Below, piece by piece: positions 1 through 8,609 of a stretch of DNA of 64,000 nt; position 1 is the first letter of the stretch; each line of letters begins with the position of its first letter. Where the stretch lies: positions 124,001 through 188,000 of the forward strand of contig CAXXNS010000009.1 of assembly GCA_963666895.2 (NCBI GenBank), read 5' to 3'. The translations under genes were made by a program, and so were the position numbers. The notes beneath the pieces were generated by a model. It did no database searches. It was not told the origin of the DNA and saw only the letters and a program-made list of their open reading frames with translations. Origin of the DNA: G963666895 sp963666895. Its GTDB lineage: Bacteria > Desulfobacterota > Desulfovibrionia > Desulfovibrionales > Desulfovibrionaceae.

Positions 1-1400
1 GGGGTCAGCAGGCCGATGCGGTAGAAGCCCGGGGTGTCGGCGTCGATGATCTCGCCCAGGTTCACGGGCGTGCGCACCATCTTGTTGCGCGTGCTTTCCA
101 GGGTCATCTCCTGGTCCAGGATGCGGTCGCCCAGGACATGGGGCACGTTGTTGTCCCAGAACCCGGAGTCGAACACCACCCAGCCGTGGTGGGAGAACAG
201 GGTGAACAGGTTGGACGGGAAGACGCGGTCCACCACCATGCGGACCTGGCCCACGTTGACGCTCTCCAGGACCATCTGCCGGGAGTCCTTGGCCGACAGG
301 AACATGCCCGCGGCCGCGAAGTCGGCCCGGGGCTCCAGGTCGGGCATCATGCCGCCCGCGGTAAAGTCCTTCTGGAGCACGGCCCCGTCAATGGCCGACA
401 GGCCGGACTTGAGGCTTACTTTGTAGTGATTCCCGGGCTTGAAGTCGCCCATGAGGATGAGGCGCGAGCCGTCGGCCGCCAGGGTGAACGGCACCTGGGG
501 TGCCACGCCCAGGTACTGCTTGGCCGTTTCCGGGGACACCGGGGTGGAGAAGTCGATCTCGACGTTGAAGCGCTCGCCCTCGGACACGTAGTCCATCTGG
601 CGCACGGAGAGTACCGGGTCCAGGAACAGGGTGATGGCCTGGGTCACCTCGCGTCCCAGGGGAATGTTGCCCAGGCTGGGCCTCAGCTCCGGGGAGATGG
701 ACAGGACCAGCTCCCGGGGCTCGGTGGTCTTTTCCAGGGGTGCGCTGCGGAAGCTCAGGGTGCGGCCGGAATAGGCGTCCAGCAGGGCCAGGGGAACCGG
801 GTCCTCCTCGCCGCGCAGAGGGTCGATGAGCTTGATGTTGTCCAGCAGGGTTTCGGGGTCCACCTGGGTGTTGAAGCGGATGTCGCCGCCGATGGTGACC
901 ATGGTCGGGCCGCTGGGGTCGGGCTGCTGCTCGATGCGGAACTGCTCCACGTTGAAGGTGCCGGTCTTGAAGGTCAGCAGGGTCTCGCCCACGAAGGACT
1001 CGTCCGGGGAGAGCACGGCCGGCGGGTTGAAGGCCAGCTCGTACACCGAGGCCCGGGCGAACGGCTCCTCGGCCTTGAAGTTGAGCATGGTCGGGGAGAT
1101 CCAGCTCCATGCGCCGGAGATGTCCGGGGTGAAGGTGCCCAGGGAGGCGTTGGCCTCCATGCCCACCAAGTCCTTGCCCAGGGGGTAGGTGAACTCCAGG
1201 TACAGGTCGCGCATGCGGTCCATGTCCAGGGTCAAGTCCGCCACCTGGATGGCGGTCTTGTCGTCCGGCTTGGCCGGAGCGGTGGTGTCGGACGGTCCGG
1301 CCAGGAGCAGGACCAGTTCCAGGGCGGCCACCAGGGCCAGGACGGAGATGACGGCGTTCTTGGGGTTGGCGAACCAGGAAAGCACCGGTTTGAAGGACAT
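1..1400 (-). CDS. Alpha-2-macroglobulin family protein, N-terminal part (cut by window edge)
   Basis: The first 466 codons of a minus-strand gene; the rest lies left of the window. The start is the ATG at 1400, with GGAGG six bases upstream. The protein opens MSFKPVLSWFANPKNAVISV, followed by a hydrophobic segment (about residues 16-34) that acts as a signal anchor or signal peptide. Extracytoplasmic beta-rich repeats follow, including stretches such as RFNVEIDFSTPVSPETAKQY, which resemble the macroglobulin-like domains of bacterial A2M proteins (E. coli YfhM type). Those proteins trap proteases in the periplasm and often work with a class A PBP. The thioester motif, if present, would lie outside the window, so protease-trapping ability cannot be judged. 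Family assignment is fairly secure; subtype is not. Confidence 0.75.
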   Translation of the reverse strand, partial: MSFKPVLSWFANPKNAVISVLALVAALELVLLLAGPSDTTAPAKPDDKTAIQVADLTLDMDRMRDLYLEFTYPLGKDLVGMEANASLGTFTPDISGAWSWISPTMLNFKAEEPFARASVYELAFNPPAVLSPDESFVGETLLTFKTGTFNVEQFRIEQQPDPSGPTMVTIGGDIRFNTQVDPETLLDNIKLIDPLRGEEDPVPLALLDAYSGRTLSFRSAPLEKTTEPRELVLSISPELRPSLGNIPLGREVTQAITLFLDPVLSVRQMDYVSEGERFNVEIDFSTPVSPETAKQYLGVAPQVPFTLAADGSRLILMGDFKPGNHYKVSLKSGLSAIDGAVLQKDFTAGGMMPDLEPRADFAAAGMFLSAKDSRQMVLESVNVGQVRMVVDRVFPSNLFTLFSHHGWVVFDSGFWDNNVPHVLGDRILDQEMTLESTRNKMVRTPVNLGEIIDADTPGFYRIGLLT

Positions 1401-1708
1401 GGACGCCTCCGGGGGGTTGAAGAATGGATTGGACACACGCTACCCGCTCGCGGCCCCGAGGTCCAGACCGGACAGGGCTGTTTACCGTTCTTTTACCCTG
1501 GGTTGCCCGGGCTCCATGCCTTTTTTTGCATATTTCCGGTGCGTCACCACACAATAGCTTGGGATCATAAGAAAATATCAGGAAAGAAAAGAATTGTCCC
1601 CACTTGACTTATTGCAAAAATACTCTAAATTAAAAATGCAAGAAGGCAGTTTAATAGATAGTAATTTTTAATAAGCCGAGAGGCGGCAAGGGGCAACCGG
1701 AGGAACCA
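1401..1708. other. Intergenic region between divergent genes
   Basis: This 308-bp spacer separates the macroglobulin gene from the TetR gene. It is GC-rich near 1401-1520 and clearly AT-rich from about 1555 to 1675. I see no gene in it. The AT-rich part carries the promoter candidate at 1604-1631 and is where an operator for the adjacent TetR regulator would be expected. I found no convincing long inverted repeat. Confidence 0.6.
1604..1631 (+). promoter_or_regulatory. Candidate sigma-70-type promoter for the TetR operon
   Basis: TTGACT (1604-1609) and TAAATT (1626-1631) are separated by 16 bases, in an AT-rich stretch about 80 bases ahead of the TetR start codon. The -35 is a good match and the -10 is moderate. 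Assigned by eye only. Confidence 0.4.
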
Positions 1709-2467
1709 ATGGCCAAGATCAGCCAGGAACAAAAGCAGGAAACCAGGCAGGCCCTGATCGAGGCGGCCGTGGACCTGGTCATCGACAAGGGAAGCAAGTC
1801 GGCCACCATGCGGAGCATCGCCCGCGCGGCCGGAGTGGCCGACGCCACCATCTACAACTATTTCCCGGCCAAGGAATCCATCTACTTCGCTTATTACGAG
1901 TGGCGCATGGCCGAGGCGGCCGAGGCGGTGCAAAAGAGGAAGGGGTTCGCCAAGTACTCCTTCCAGGAGCGGCTGCAGGCCCTGTTCGAAGAGCTGCTGG
2001 AACGGTTCCTGCCGGACCGGGAGTTCGTCCAGGCCACGTACAAGATCGTGTTCTTCGCCATGCCCCTGGACCTGGGCCACATCAAGCCCGTGCAGGAGCG
2101 TTTCTTCGGGTTCGTGGAACAGGCGTTGGAGGCGGCCGTGGAGAGCGGCGAGATCGAGGAGCAGATCTTCCAGGACATGATCGTCCGCTTCTACTGGGAC
2201 CATTTCGTGGGCATCGTGGTCTACTGGCTCAAGGACCGGTCCGAGCTTTTCTCGGACACCTCCATCCTGGCCGACAAGACCCTGGGCCTCGGCGCGGCCG
2301 CGCTCAAGGCCGGTATGGCCAACAAGGTGTTCGACATCTGCTCCTTCCTGTTCAGGAACCACGTGCTGACCTTTTTCGAGGGCCACAAGGACCGGATGGA
2401 TTCCCTGCGCCGCATCGGCAAGGCCTTTATGGAAGGTGACTATGAGCGACCGGATACCCAGGGGTAA
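1709..2467 (+). CDS. TetR/AcrR family transcriptional regulator
   Basis: A 252-residue ligand-responsive repressor. The N-terminal TetR helix-turn-helix covers about residues 12-60; the recognition helix region contains ADATIYNYFPAKE, the classic TetR 'YxYF..KE' pattern. The C-terminal part is an all-helical ligand/dimerisation domain with no recognisable ligand signature. It is somewhat longer than the usual 190-220 residues. The ATG at 1709 has GGAGG upstream. The gene overlaps the next gene by 26 bases and leads a four-gene operon (ABC1 kinase, small membrane protein, DUF2867 protein), so it probably regulates that operon and itself, perhaps in response to a lipophilic molecule. Confidence 0.88.
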   Translation: MAKISQEQKQETRQALIEAAVDLVIDKGSKSATMRSIARAAGVADATIYNYFPAKESIYFAYYEWRMAEAAEAVQKRKGFAKYSFQERLQALFEELLERFLPDREFVQATYKIVFFAMPLDLGHIKPVQERFFGFVEQALEAAVESGEIEEQIFQDMIVRFYWDHFVGIVVYWLKDRSELFSDTSILADKTLGLGAAALKAGMANKVFDICSFLFRNHVLTFFEGHKDRMDSLRRIGKAFMEGDYERPDTQG

Positions 2468-3740
2468 GCTCAGGCGCGGCCTCATCGGCGGCGGCGCCGC
2501 GGTCCGGGTGGGCGGACGGGTGGCCGGATACCTGGCCAAAAAGCCCTTTCTGTCCGAGCAGGGCAAGCAGGCGGCCCGGCACAAGATGGACCAGGCCAAC
2601 GCCAAGGCCATCTTCGCCTGCCTGAGCCTGCTCAAGGGCACGGCCCTCAAGATCGCCCAGCTCTTGAGCATGGAGGTGGAACTCTTTCCCGAGGCCATCC
2701 GCAGGGAACTGGAGCGGTCCTACAACCAGGTGCCGCCCATGAACCGCGTCCTGGCCCGCAAGGCGGCCCTGCGCGCCCTGGGCGGGCCGCCCGAGGAGGT
2801 ATTTCAAGAATTCGACTCCCAAGCCTTTGCCGCGGCCAGCCTGGGCCAGGTGCATGCGGCCGTGTCGCCCCAAGGACAGGACCTGGCCGTGAAGCTGCAA
2901 TACCCGGGCATCAACCGCTCCGTGGTGGACGACATGCAGCTGGTCAAGAGCCTGCTGCGGCCCCTGCCGGACTTTTCCCTCATCGCCCCGGCCCTGGAGG
3001 AAATCCAGGAACGGCTGGCCGAGGAGGTGGACTATGAACAGGAAGCGGACAACATGGCCTATTTCCGGGACCACCTCCGGGTGGACGGCGTGGTCATGCC
3101 CGAGCCCTGGCGGGCGGGCTGCTCGGGCACCATCCTCAGCTCCACGAGGCTGCGAGGACTGCCCCTGAACCAGTGGCTGGCCACCAACCCGGATCAGGAG
3201 GCCAGGGACCTGGTGGCCAGGCGGCTCAACAATATTTTCCTGTACTCGTTCTATGAGCTGCATTGCATCCACGCCGACCCCAACCCGGGCAACTTCATCG
3301 TGGGCGAGGACCTGTCCGTGGGCCTGGTGGACTTCGGGTGCGTCAAGGCCTTCAGCCCGGAGTTCGTCTCCCTGTACGGCCAATTCCCCAGGATCATCAT
3401 CACCGGCAGCCAAGAGGAGTATTTCGACCTGCTGCGGCGCATGCGGTTCATCCAGGGCGACCTGGACCCGGAGGCGGAGGCGGGCATCTACGGGTGCGCC
3501 TACAGCCTGGGCCAATGGCTGGGCGAGCTGTACAAGCCCCAGTCCTTCGACTTCGGCCGAAACGCGGACTTCATCGCCCGGGGCAAGGAGCTGTCCCGGA
3601 CCGTGTTCCGGTTCCGCAAGCATTTCACCATGAATTCGGACTTCGTGTTCCTGGACCGGACCCGCTACGGCCTGCTCCGGTTGTTCGAGAAGCTGGGCTG
3701 CCGCCTCCGGGTGCGCAACCAATACGAATGGGACGAGTGA
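2442..3740 (+). CDS. ABC1/UbiB-family atypical kinase-like protein
   Basis: A 432-residue member of the ABC1 (ADCK/UbiB) atypical kinase family, which in other organisms supports quinone or isoprenoid lipid metabolism. Visible motifs: the KxGQ region as KGTALKIAQ (about 65-73, Gly replaced by Ala, Lys and Gln kept), the Ala-rich loop AAAS (130-133), the ATP-binding lysine in DLAVKLQYP (about 151), HADPNPGNF (about 277) and the metal-binding DFG (about 297). I chose the ATG at 2442 because GGAAGG (2431-2436) precedes it; GTG 2436 is the alternative. It overlaps the TetR gene by 26 bases, indicating coupling. No ubiquinone genes are nearby, so its lipid substrate is unknown; UbiB itself is unlikely. 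Confidence 0.87.
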   Translation: MSDRIPRGKLRRGLIGGGAAVRVGGRVAGYLAKKPFLSEQGKQAARHKMDQANAKAIFACLSLLKGTALKIAQLLSMEVELFPEAIRRELERSYNQVPPMNRVLARKAALRALGGPPEEVFQEFDSQAFAAASLGQVHAAVSPQGQDLAVKLQYPGINRSVVDDMQLVKSLLRPLPDFSLIAPALEEIQERLAEEVDYEQEADNMAYFRDHLRVDGVVMPEPWRAGCSGTILSSTRLRGLPLNQWLATNPDQEARDLVARRLNNIFLYSFYELHCIHADPNPGNFIVGEDLSVGLVDFGCVKAFSPEFVSLYGQFPRIIITGSQEEYFDLLRRMRFIQGDLDPEAEAGIYGCAYSLGQWLGELYKPQSFDFGRNADFIARGKELSRTVFRFRKHFTMNSDFVFLDRTRYGLLRLFEKLGCRLRVRNQYEWDE

Positions 3741-3757
3741 CCACGGGAGGATTGGGT

Positions 3758-4228
3758 ATGTGCCAAGTGTATCGGTTCACGTTGAAGGACAAGATCGTCG
3801 GCCAACTGGCCTTGAACGCCGGGGTTCTCATCGGCGCGTACGGCATGTGGCTGTCCAGCCCGTGGCTGGCCCTGGGCTATCTGGTCTACGTATACGGCGG
3901 CCTGGTGCTGGTCACCCGCTATACCGTGTGCCCCCGCTGCCCGCATGTCCTGGAGGCGGACAGCTGTCTGTTCATGTCTGCGGGCTTTGTCAGGAAGGTG
4001 ATGTCCGATTCCAGGAGCGGGCCGTTGCGCCCGGGCGAGAAGCTGATCCTGTACATGGTGTTCGGGGGCATGGCCCTGATTCCGATCTACTGGCTCCTGC
4101 CGCACCTGTGGCTGCTGGGGGCGTACGTGCTGGCCCAGGCGGCCATGAGCCTTGTTTTCAGACGCTATCTGTGCCGGGTCTGTGAGAACGAGATATGCCC
4201 GTTGAACAAGCCGGAACCCGCAGGCTAG
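3758..4228 (+). CDS. Small cysteine-containing membrane protein of unknown function
   Basis: A 156-residue protein with about four membrane segments (roughly 14-30, 35-52, 95-112 and 116-133). Two Cys clusters sit at the membrane borders: CPRCPHVLEADSC after the second helix and CRVCENEIC near the C terminus. The clusters could bind a metal or form disulfides on one face. The ATG at 3758 follows GGGAGG (3745-3750). It is third in the TetR/ABC1 operon, 17 bases after the kinase gene, suggesting a membrane partner of the kinase. I do not recognise the family and give no function. Confidence 0.7.
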   Translation: MCQVYRFTLKDKIVGQLALNAGVLIGAYGMWLSSPWLALGYLVYVYGGLVLVTRYTVCPRCPHVLEADSCLFMSAGFVRKVMSDSRSGPLRPGEKLILYMVFGGMALIPIYWLLPHLWLLGAYVLAQAAMSLVFRRYLCRVCENEICPLNKPEPAG

Positions 4229-4236
4229 GAGGCGTC

Positions 4237-4761
4237 ATGAGTACGAGAGTCTGGAAAGGCGAGGTCCGGGACACGGAGCAGGCCCTGGCCGGGTTCGGCA
4301 AGGTGGACTATGCGGACTGCTACCTGTTCGAGCTGCCCGGGAACCTGGGCATCCAGGACAAGGCGGCCCGGCTCGACGCCGCAACCCTGGCCGCGTTTGG
4401 GCGCATGCCCGGGTTTGTGGACGCACTGCTCAGACTGCGCAACGCCCTGGTCAGGCCTCTGGGGTTGAAGACCGACTTGCCCTGGGACCGGATAGGGCCG
4501 GACGGCGCGGAGGTCTGCATTCCCGTGCTGGCCCGGGATGATGAAGAAATCGTGATGGGGAAGGGAGACAAGCACCTGGACTTTCGCGCGGCCGTGCGGC
4601 TGGAGGACGGCGGGGCCGGGCGGGAGTTCGTCGCCGTGACCACCTGGGTACACTACAACAACTGGTTGGGCCCCACGTATTTCTTCTTCGTCAAGCCGTT
4701 TCACAGGCTGGTCGTCAGAATCGTGATGGCCAGGGCGGCCCGGCGGCTGGAAGGGTCGTAA
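4237..4761 (+). CDS. DUF2867 domain protein
   Basis: A 174-residue protein matching the DUF2867 pattern: an N-terminal 'DYADCYLFELPG' region and a C-terminal stretch VHYNNWLGPTYFFFVKPFH followed by a hydrophobic helix. The ATG at 4237 has AGGAGG four bases upstream and lies 8 bases after the preceding stop, so it is the last gene of the TetR/ABC1 operon. DUF2867 proteins have a lipid-binding-like (START-type) fold in some predictions, which would suit a lipid-related role beside an ABC1 protein. That is inference. It ends only 3 bases from the convergent cyclase gene, leaving no room for a terminator. Confidence 0.75.
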   Translation: MSTRVWKGEVRDTEQALAGFGKVDYADCYLFELPGNLGIQDKAARLDAATLAAFGRMPGFVDALLRLRNALVRPLGLKTDLPWDRIGPDGAEVCIPVLARDDEEIVMGKGDKHLDFRAAVRLEDGGAGREFVAVTTWVHYNNWLGPTYFFFVKPFHRLVVRIVMARAARRLEGS

Positions 4762-4764
4762 GCG

Positions 4765-6891
4765 CTACTTGCTGGTCAGGGTCCAGACCCCGTCCCATTC
4801 TTCGGGCGGGTCAGCCTCCAGCCGGGCGCATTCCGCGGCGTAGGACTTGGCGGGCGGGTCGTTTCCTGCGGCCAGGAAGCACTCCCGGGCCTGGGCGAAG
4901 TCCCCGGCGTAGTAGAGCTTGAGCCCTTCGGCAAAGAGGTCCCGTGCGGCCTGGGACGCCTCCACCTCGTCCAGGGGCTGGTGGATGCGCACGGCCGACT
5001 TCTTGCCCACCACGCGGATTCGTCCGATCTCCCGGCAGGGAATCCGTTCCTCCTGTGCCTCCAGGGTGCTTTCCGAGAGCAGGGTTTCGGTGCCGAAGAC
5101 CTTGTTCACCCCCTCCAGCCGCGCGGCCAGGTTCACGGCGTCGCCGAGCATGGTGTAGTCGAACCGGGTGTGGGAGCCCAGGTTGCCCACCACGGCCGGG
5201 CCGGTGTTCAGGCCGATGCGCATGCGGAAGGGCTTGTCCGTGCGCTGCTGGAACTCGGGCCTGAGCTCGGCCAGGCGGCGCTGGCAGCGGACCGCCGCCC
5301 GCACGGCCCGCAGGGCGTGGTCGGGCTGGTCCAGGGGCGCGTTCCAGAAGGCGATGATGGCGTCGCCCTCGTACTTGTCCACCGTGCCTCCTTCCTCGTG
5401 GATGATGTCGGTCATGGCCGTGAGGTAGTCGTTGAGCAGCCCGGTCAGGGCTTCGGGGTCCAGGGACTCGGAGATGGAGGTGAACCCGGCCAGGTCCGAG
5501 AAGTAGATGGACAGCTCGCGCCGCTCCCCGCCCAGGCGCAGCCGTTCCGGGTGGTTGAGCAGCTGGCCGATGACCTCGGGACTCAGGTATTGCTTGAACG
5601 CGGACTTGATGAACCGCTTCTGGCGGCCCTCGGTGGCGTACTTGTACGTGCCCGCGGCGAACGAGCTGATGAGCACGGCCGCCTCCACGGCCACCAGGTC
5701 CAGCCACAGCCCGGCAAGGTAAGCCCAGCCGGCCAGGACCAGGGGCAGGGCCAGAACCACGGCGTGGACCGCGATGCCCAGGCCGGGCCCCCGGCTGAGC
5801 AGCAGGCCGCAGGCTCCGCCCATGGACAGGAGCAGGGCCAGCACGGCCGCCATCCAGGGGTCGGTCCGAACCATGAAGTCGTCCGAGAGCAGGTTGTCCA
5901 GGGCCGTGGCGTGGAGCACCACCCCGGGAGTGACCCCGCCCAGTGGCGTGTGCCGCAGATCCAGCAGGCCCATGGCCGAAAACCCGAAGAACACGTAGGC
6001 ATCCTTGAACTCGGCCGGGTCGATGGTCGGCTCGGTCCCCTCGTTCAGGCGCAGCTCGCTCTGGATCACGGCCGCGGCCGCGAAGGCCGGGTACGAGCCC
6101 TTGGGCCGGTAGTTGAGCAGGGCCTGTCCCTGGTCGTCCAGGGGGATCAGGGTCTGGTCCACGCGCAGGCCGGCCTCGTCCACGGACAGCTCGGCCCTGG
6201 GCCCGGCAGCCAGATAGGCGGCCAGGGCCAGGGAGGGCACGGGCAGGCCGTTGTACAGCAGGAGCGGGGGCAGGCGGCGGAAGACCGTGTCCGCGTCCGG
6301 GTCGAAGGCCACGTTGCCGAGTACGTCGGCCGCCTGGGCCAGTTCGGGGATGGGGAAGGTGGCCAGGGGGCGATTGGTGTTTTTCCCGTGGCCCGTTGCC
6401 CAGGCTTCCAGACCAGCCACTTCCGGCGGGGCGGCAACCGGGGCGTCCGGCCAGGCCTGGTCCGAACCGTCCTTGCGCGACAGGGAAACGGGCAGCACGG
6501 CGCCGGTCATGCGCTCCAGGGCCTGGCCCAGGGCCTGGTCGTCGCTGACCCCGTAGACCGAGGGCTCGGTGTAGACCACGTCAAAGGCCAGGGCTTTCGC
6601 CCCGGCCCGCTGGCAGAAGTCCACCAGGGGCGCGTAGACCTCGCGCGGCCAGGGCCAGCCCAGGCCGAACTCCTCGGCCGCCCAGTCCAGGCTGTTCTGG
6701 TCAAGCAGGATGAGCTTGATTCTCTCCGTGGCCGGTCCGGGACGGGCCAGCATGCGGGCCCGGATGTCGAAGGCCACGGACTCCAGGGAGTTGAACACGC
6801 CCATCCAGGAAAGGGACAGAGCCGCCAGGGCCGCGATGAGGCCCAGGACGGCTCCGTGCAGGACAAGGGTCCTGGCGCCCTGTTTGGCCAT
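4765..6891 (-). CDS. CHASE2-domain adenylate/guanylate cyclase
   Basis: A 708-residue membrane-bound class III nucleotidyl cyclase. An N-terminal membrane helix (about 10-30) is followed by a periplasmic CHASE2 sensor (about 35-330), then three closely spaced membrane helices (about 335-410). The catalytic domain follows (about 445-620), with metal-binding Asp residues in FSDLAGFT and the KYEGDAIIAF segment, and the DYTMLGDAVNLAARLE segment with the transition-state Arg. Lys in KYEGD favours ATP, hence cAMP. A short tail may form a TPR-like helix pair. It is the last gene of a minus-strand operon, 3 bases after the M48 protease gene. The CHASE2 ligand is unknown. Confidence 0.92.
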   Translation of the reverse strand: MAKQGARTLVLHGAVLGLIAALAALSLSWMGVFNSLESVAFDIRARMLARPGPATERIKLILLDQNSLDWAAEEFGLGWPWPREVYAPLVDFCQRAGAKALAFDVVYTEPSVYGVSDDQALGQALERMTGAVLPVSLSRKDGSDQAWPDAPVAAPPEVAGLEAWATGHGKNTNRPLATFPIPELAQAADVLGNVAFDPDADTVFRRLPPLLLYNGLPVPSLALAAYLAAGPRAELSVDEAGLRVDQTLIPLDDQGQALLNYRPKGSYPAFAAAAVIQSELRLNEGTEPTIDPAEFKDAYVFFGFSAMGLLDLRHTPLGGVTPGVVLHATALDNLLSDDFMVRTDPWMAAVLALLLSMGGACGLLLSRGPGLGIAVHAVVLALPLVLAGWAYLAGLWLDLVAVEAAVLISSFAAGTYKYATEGRQKRFIKSAFKQYLSPEVIGQLLNHPERLRLGGERRELSIYFSDLAGFTSISESLDPEALTGLLNDYLTAMTDIIHEEGGTVDKYEGDAIIAFWNAPLDQPDHALRAVRAAVRCQRRLAELRPEFQQRTDKPFRMRIGLNTGPAVVGNLGSHTRFDYTMLGDAVNLAARLEGVNKVFGTETLLSESTLEAQEERIPCREIGRIRVVGKKSAVRIHQPLDEVEASQAARDLFAEGLKLYYAGDFAQARECFLAAGNDPPAKSYAAECARLEADPPEEWDGVWTLTSK

Positions 6892-6894
6892 GGG

Positions 6895-7776
6895 CTAGAG
6901 CGCTCCCACGACGGCCTGGAACCGGGCCTGGCGCGGCGCGGGCTGCGGCTGCATGGCCGCGGGCGTGAACACGTCCTCCAGGGCCTCTATGCGGTCCTCC
7001 GGACTGGGGTGCGTATGCGCGAAGTCCGTGCCGCCCGGGACCAGCCGCTGCTGCATGGCCTGCAGCATCTCCACCAGGGCTGTGGGCTGGTAGCCGGAAC
7101 GGGACAGGATGACCACGGCCATGGCGTCGGCCTCGTACTCGCTGTCCTTGGAATAACCCTCTGTGATCAGGGTGTCGGTGATGTCCTTGAGGGAGTCGGC
7201 GAAGATATCCGTGAGTTCGCCTATCTGCCCGCTGGTCATGGACTTGGCCCCGATGGCGGCCAGGGTGGTGGCCGCCTGGGTGGTGCGCGAGCTTTCGATG
7301 GCCTCGATGCCGTGGGCCAGGACCACGTGCGAGACCTCATGGGCCAGGACCGCGGCCAGGGCGTCCTCGGTGCGGCAGCAGCGCATGAGGCCCCTGGTCA
7401 CGAAGATGAACCCGCCGGGCGCGGCGAAGGCGTTGATCTCCTCGGAGTCCAGCACCAGGAAGTGGTAGCCCCGGAAGGTGTAGGGACGGTCCGAGAACAT
7501 GGCCAGGCTTTGGCCCAGCTTGTTGACGTAGGAGGTCAGAATCGGGTCGTGCAGGGGCCGGTAGCGGGCCAGGATGTTGGCCGACACGGAGCGGCCGATG
7601 TAGTACTCCTGCTCCGGGGTGAATTCTTCCCCGGCCACGATGGTCTCGGTGCTCTCGAAGATGGAGGTCACGTCTTCCACGGACAGGTCCCCCAGGTCGA
7701 AGGCCGGGGCCGGGGACGTGAACAGGAGGACCAGGGCCAGGGCCGACAGCGCGAGGGAGAGGATGCGGATGTTCAT
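6895..7776 (-). CDS. Secreted M48 family zinc metalloprotease
   Basis: A 293-residue exported zinc protease. The signal peptide is about residues 1-25 (cleavage near SPAPAF). The catalytic motif LAHEVSHVVLAHG is the HExxH zinc site and EYEADAMAV supplies the third ligand Glu, as in BepA/LoiP-like M48 proteases. Such enzymes degrade misassembled outer-membrane proteins in the periplasm. It starts 1 base after the SH3 gene ends and is followed 3 bases later by the CHASE2 cyclase, so all three are surely co-transcribed. That hints at envelope-stress sensing linked to cAMP signalling, which is inference. Confidence 0.9.
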   Translation of the reverse strand: MNIRILSLALSALALVLLFTSPAPAFDLGDLSVEDVTSIFESTETIVAGEEFTPEQEYYIGRSVSANILARYRPLHDPILTSYVNKLGQSLAMFSDRPYTFRGYHFLVLDSEEINAFAAPGGFIFVTRGLMRCCRTEDALAAVLAHEVSHVVLAHGIEAIESSRTTQAATTLAAIGAKSMTSGQIGELTDIFADSLKDITDTLITEGYSKDSEYEADAMAVVILSRSGYQPTALVEMLQAMQQRLVPGGTDFAHTHPSPEDRIEALEDVFTPAAMQPQPAPRQARFQAVVGAL

Positions 7777-7777
7777 G

Positions 7778-8263
7778 TCAGTTTCCTCCCCCGGGCGTCA
7801 CCTGCCCTTCGGCCAGGAAGGCGTTCGCCTCCTGCTGGCTGACCACCAGGGTCTCCATGTAGTCCACCTGGCTGTAGTCCAGGCCGGTCTGGCTGCGGTA
7901 GGAGTCTTCCACCTGCTTGTTGAAGCCCTTGCCCGCCAGGGCGATCTCGTCGCTGGTGGCCGAGGTCGCGGCTGTGGCGCCCGAGCCCGAGAGGTTGGTT
8001 TGTTGTTCGCTCACGGCCGCGACGTGGAGCCAGCCCGTGGCCGAGTCGGGTTGGGCCACCACTCGCATGAATTCGCCCTGTTGGCCCAGCACCGTGACCC
8101 GGGTGCCGTAGGGCAGGATTGCTTTGACATTGCCCAGGAAGGAGGGGGTTTCCCTGAGCTGGGCCTCCTGCACCTGGACGCTCATGATCTGCTGGGCCAG
8201 CACCGGCAACACGGCCACGGCCAGCAGACCGACGACAAAAATCAAAATGCGTGTTTTTCGCAT
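7778..8263 (-). CDS. Secreted bacterial SH3-domain protein
   Basis: A 161-residue exported protein with a signal peptide (about 1-24, cleavage after VLA) and one bacterial SH3-like domain (about 25-90; EAQLRETPSFLGNVKAILPYGTR... ending in TGWLHVAAVS). Such domains usually bind peptidoglycan or proteins in the envelope. The C-terminal half is a low-complexity linker and helix without recognised domain. I chose ATG 8263 over GTG 8266 because GGAAGG lies six bases ahead of it. It is the first gene of the SH3 / M48 protease / cyclase operon and may deliver or hold the protease at the cell wall. Confidence 0.8.
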   Translation of the reverse strand: MRKTRILIFVVGLLAVAVLPVLAQQIMSVQVQEAQLRETPSFLGNVKAILPYGTRVTVLGQQGEFMRVVAQPDSATGWLHVAAVSEQQTNLSGSGATAATSATSDEIALAGKGFNKQVEDSYRSQTGLDYSQVDYMETLVVSQQEANAFLAEGQVTPGGGN

Positions 8264-8423
8264 CACGGTCCTTCCTTATTCAAATCTTGTTGACACTCAA
8301 CTTCAGTTAAGCCGGGATATACCGCAGGGGTTAGAAAAAGTGAAGCGAGGTGGAAGAATCAACGGTCTGGCATGCAGGTTGCTGATCCTTTCCGGGGGGA
8401 ATTATTTTCCGGAGGCCGAAACC

Positions 8424-8594
8424 ATGTGGAAGTCCTGTCTGCTGCTGTTGATCCTGGCCGGCATGTTCACCGTGGGCATCGAATGCGCCAAGGGCAATGT
8501 GGTCCTGTTCGGAAAAAAGACGCGGCTGCCCGTGCTGCTTGAGCGCGTGGACGGCGTGAACTGCCCCTTGTACTACAGCAACGAGAAGCAGTGA
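8424..8594 (+). CDS. Short secreted or membrane peptide, unknown function
   Basis: A 56-residue reading frame whose ATG at 8424 has GGAGG eight bases upstream. Residues 3-18 are strongly hydrophobic (signal peptide or anchor) and are followed by CAKGNVVLFGKKTRLPVLLE; there are two mature Cys residues. It lies 15 bases ahead of another small exported Cys protein, so the two look like one transcript. No family recognised. The good ribosome site and export signal support it being real. Confidence 0.6.
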   Translation: MWKSCLLLLILAGMFTVGIECAKGNVVLFGKKTRLPVLLERVDGVNCPLYYSNEKQ

Positions 8595-8609
8595 CACAAA
8601 GGCGATGAC

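Noticed and set aside
4981..7842. A 953-codon open frame on the plus strand
   Set aside because: It is the mirror of the cyclase and M48 genes on the minus strand, which carry catalytic motifs. High GC gives long antisense frames. The same reasoning removes other long antisense frames, e.g. at 138-1607 and 20180-22234 (minus).
8592..8594. TGA stop of the 56-residue peptide as another selenocysteine codon
   Set aside because: The frame continues only briefly without Cys and runs into the ribosome site of the next gene; no SECIS-like hairpin at the right distance.
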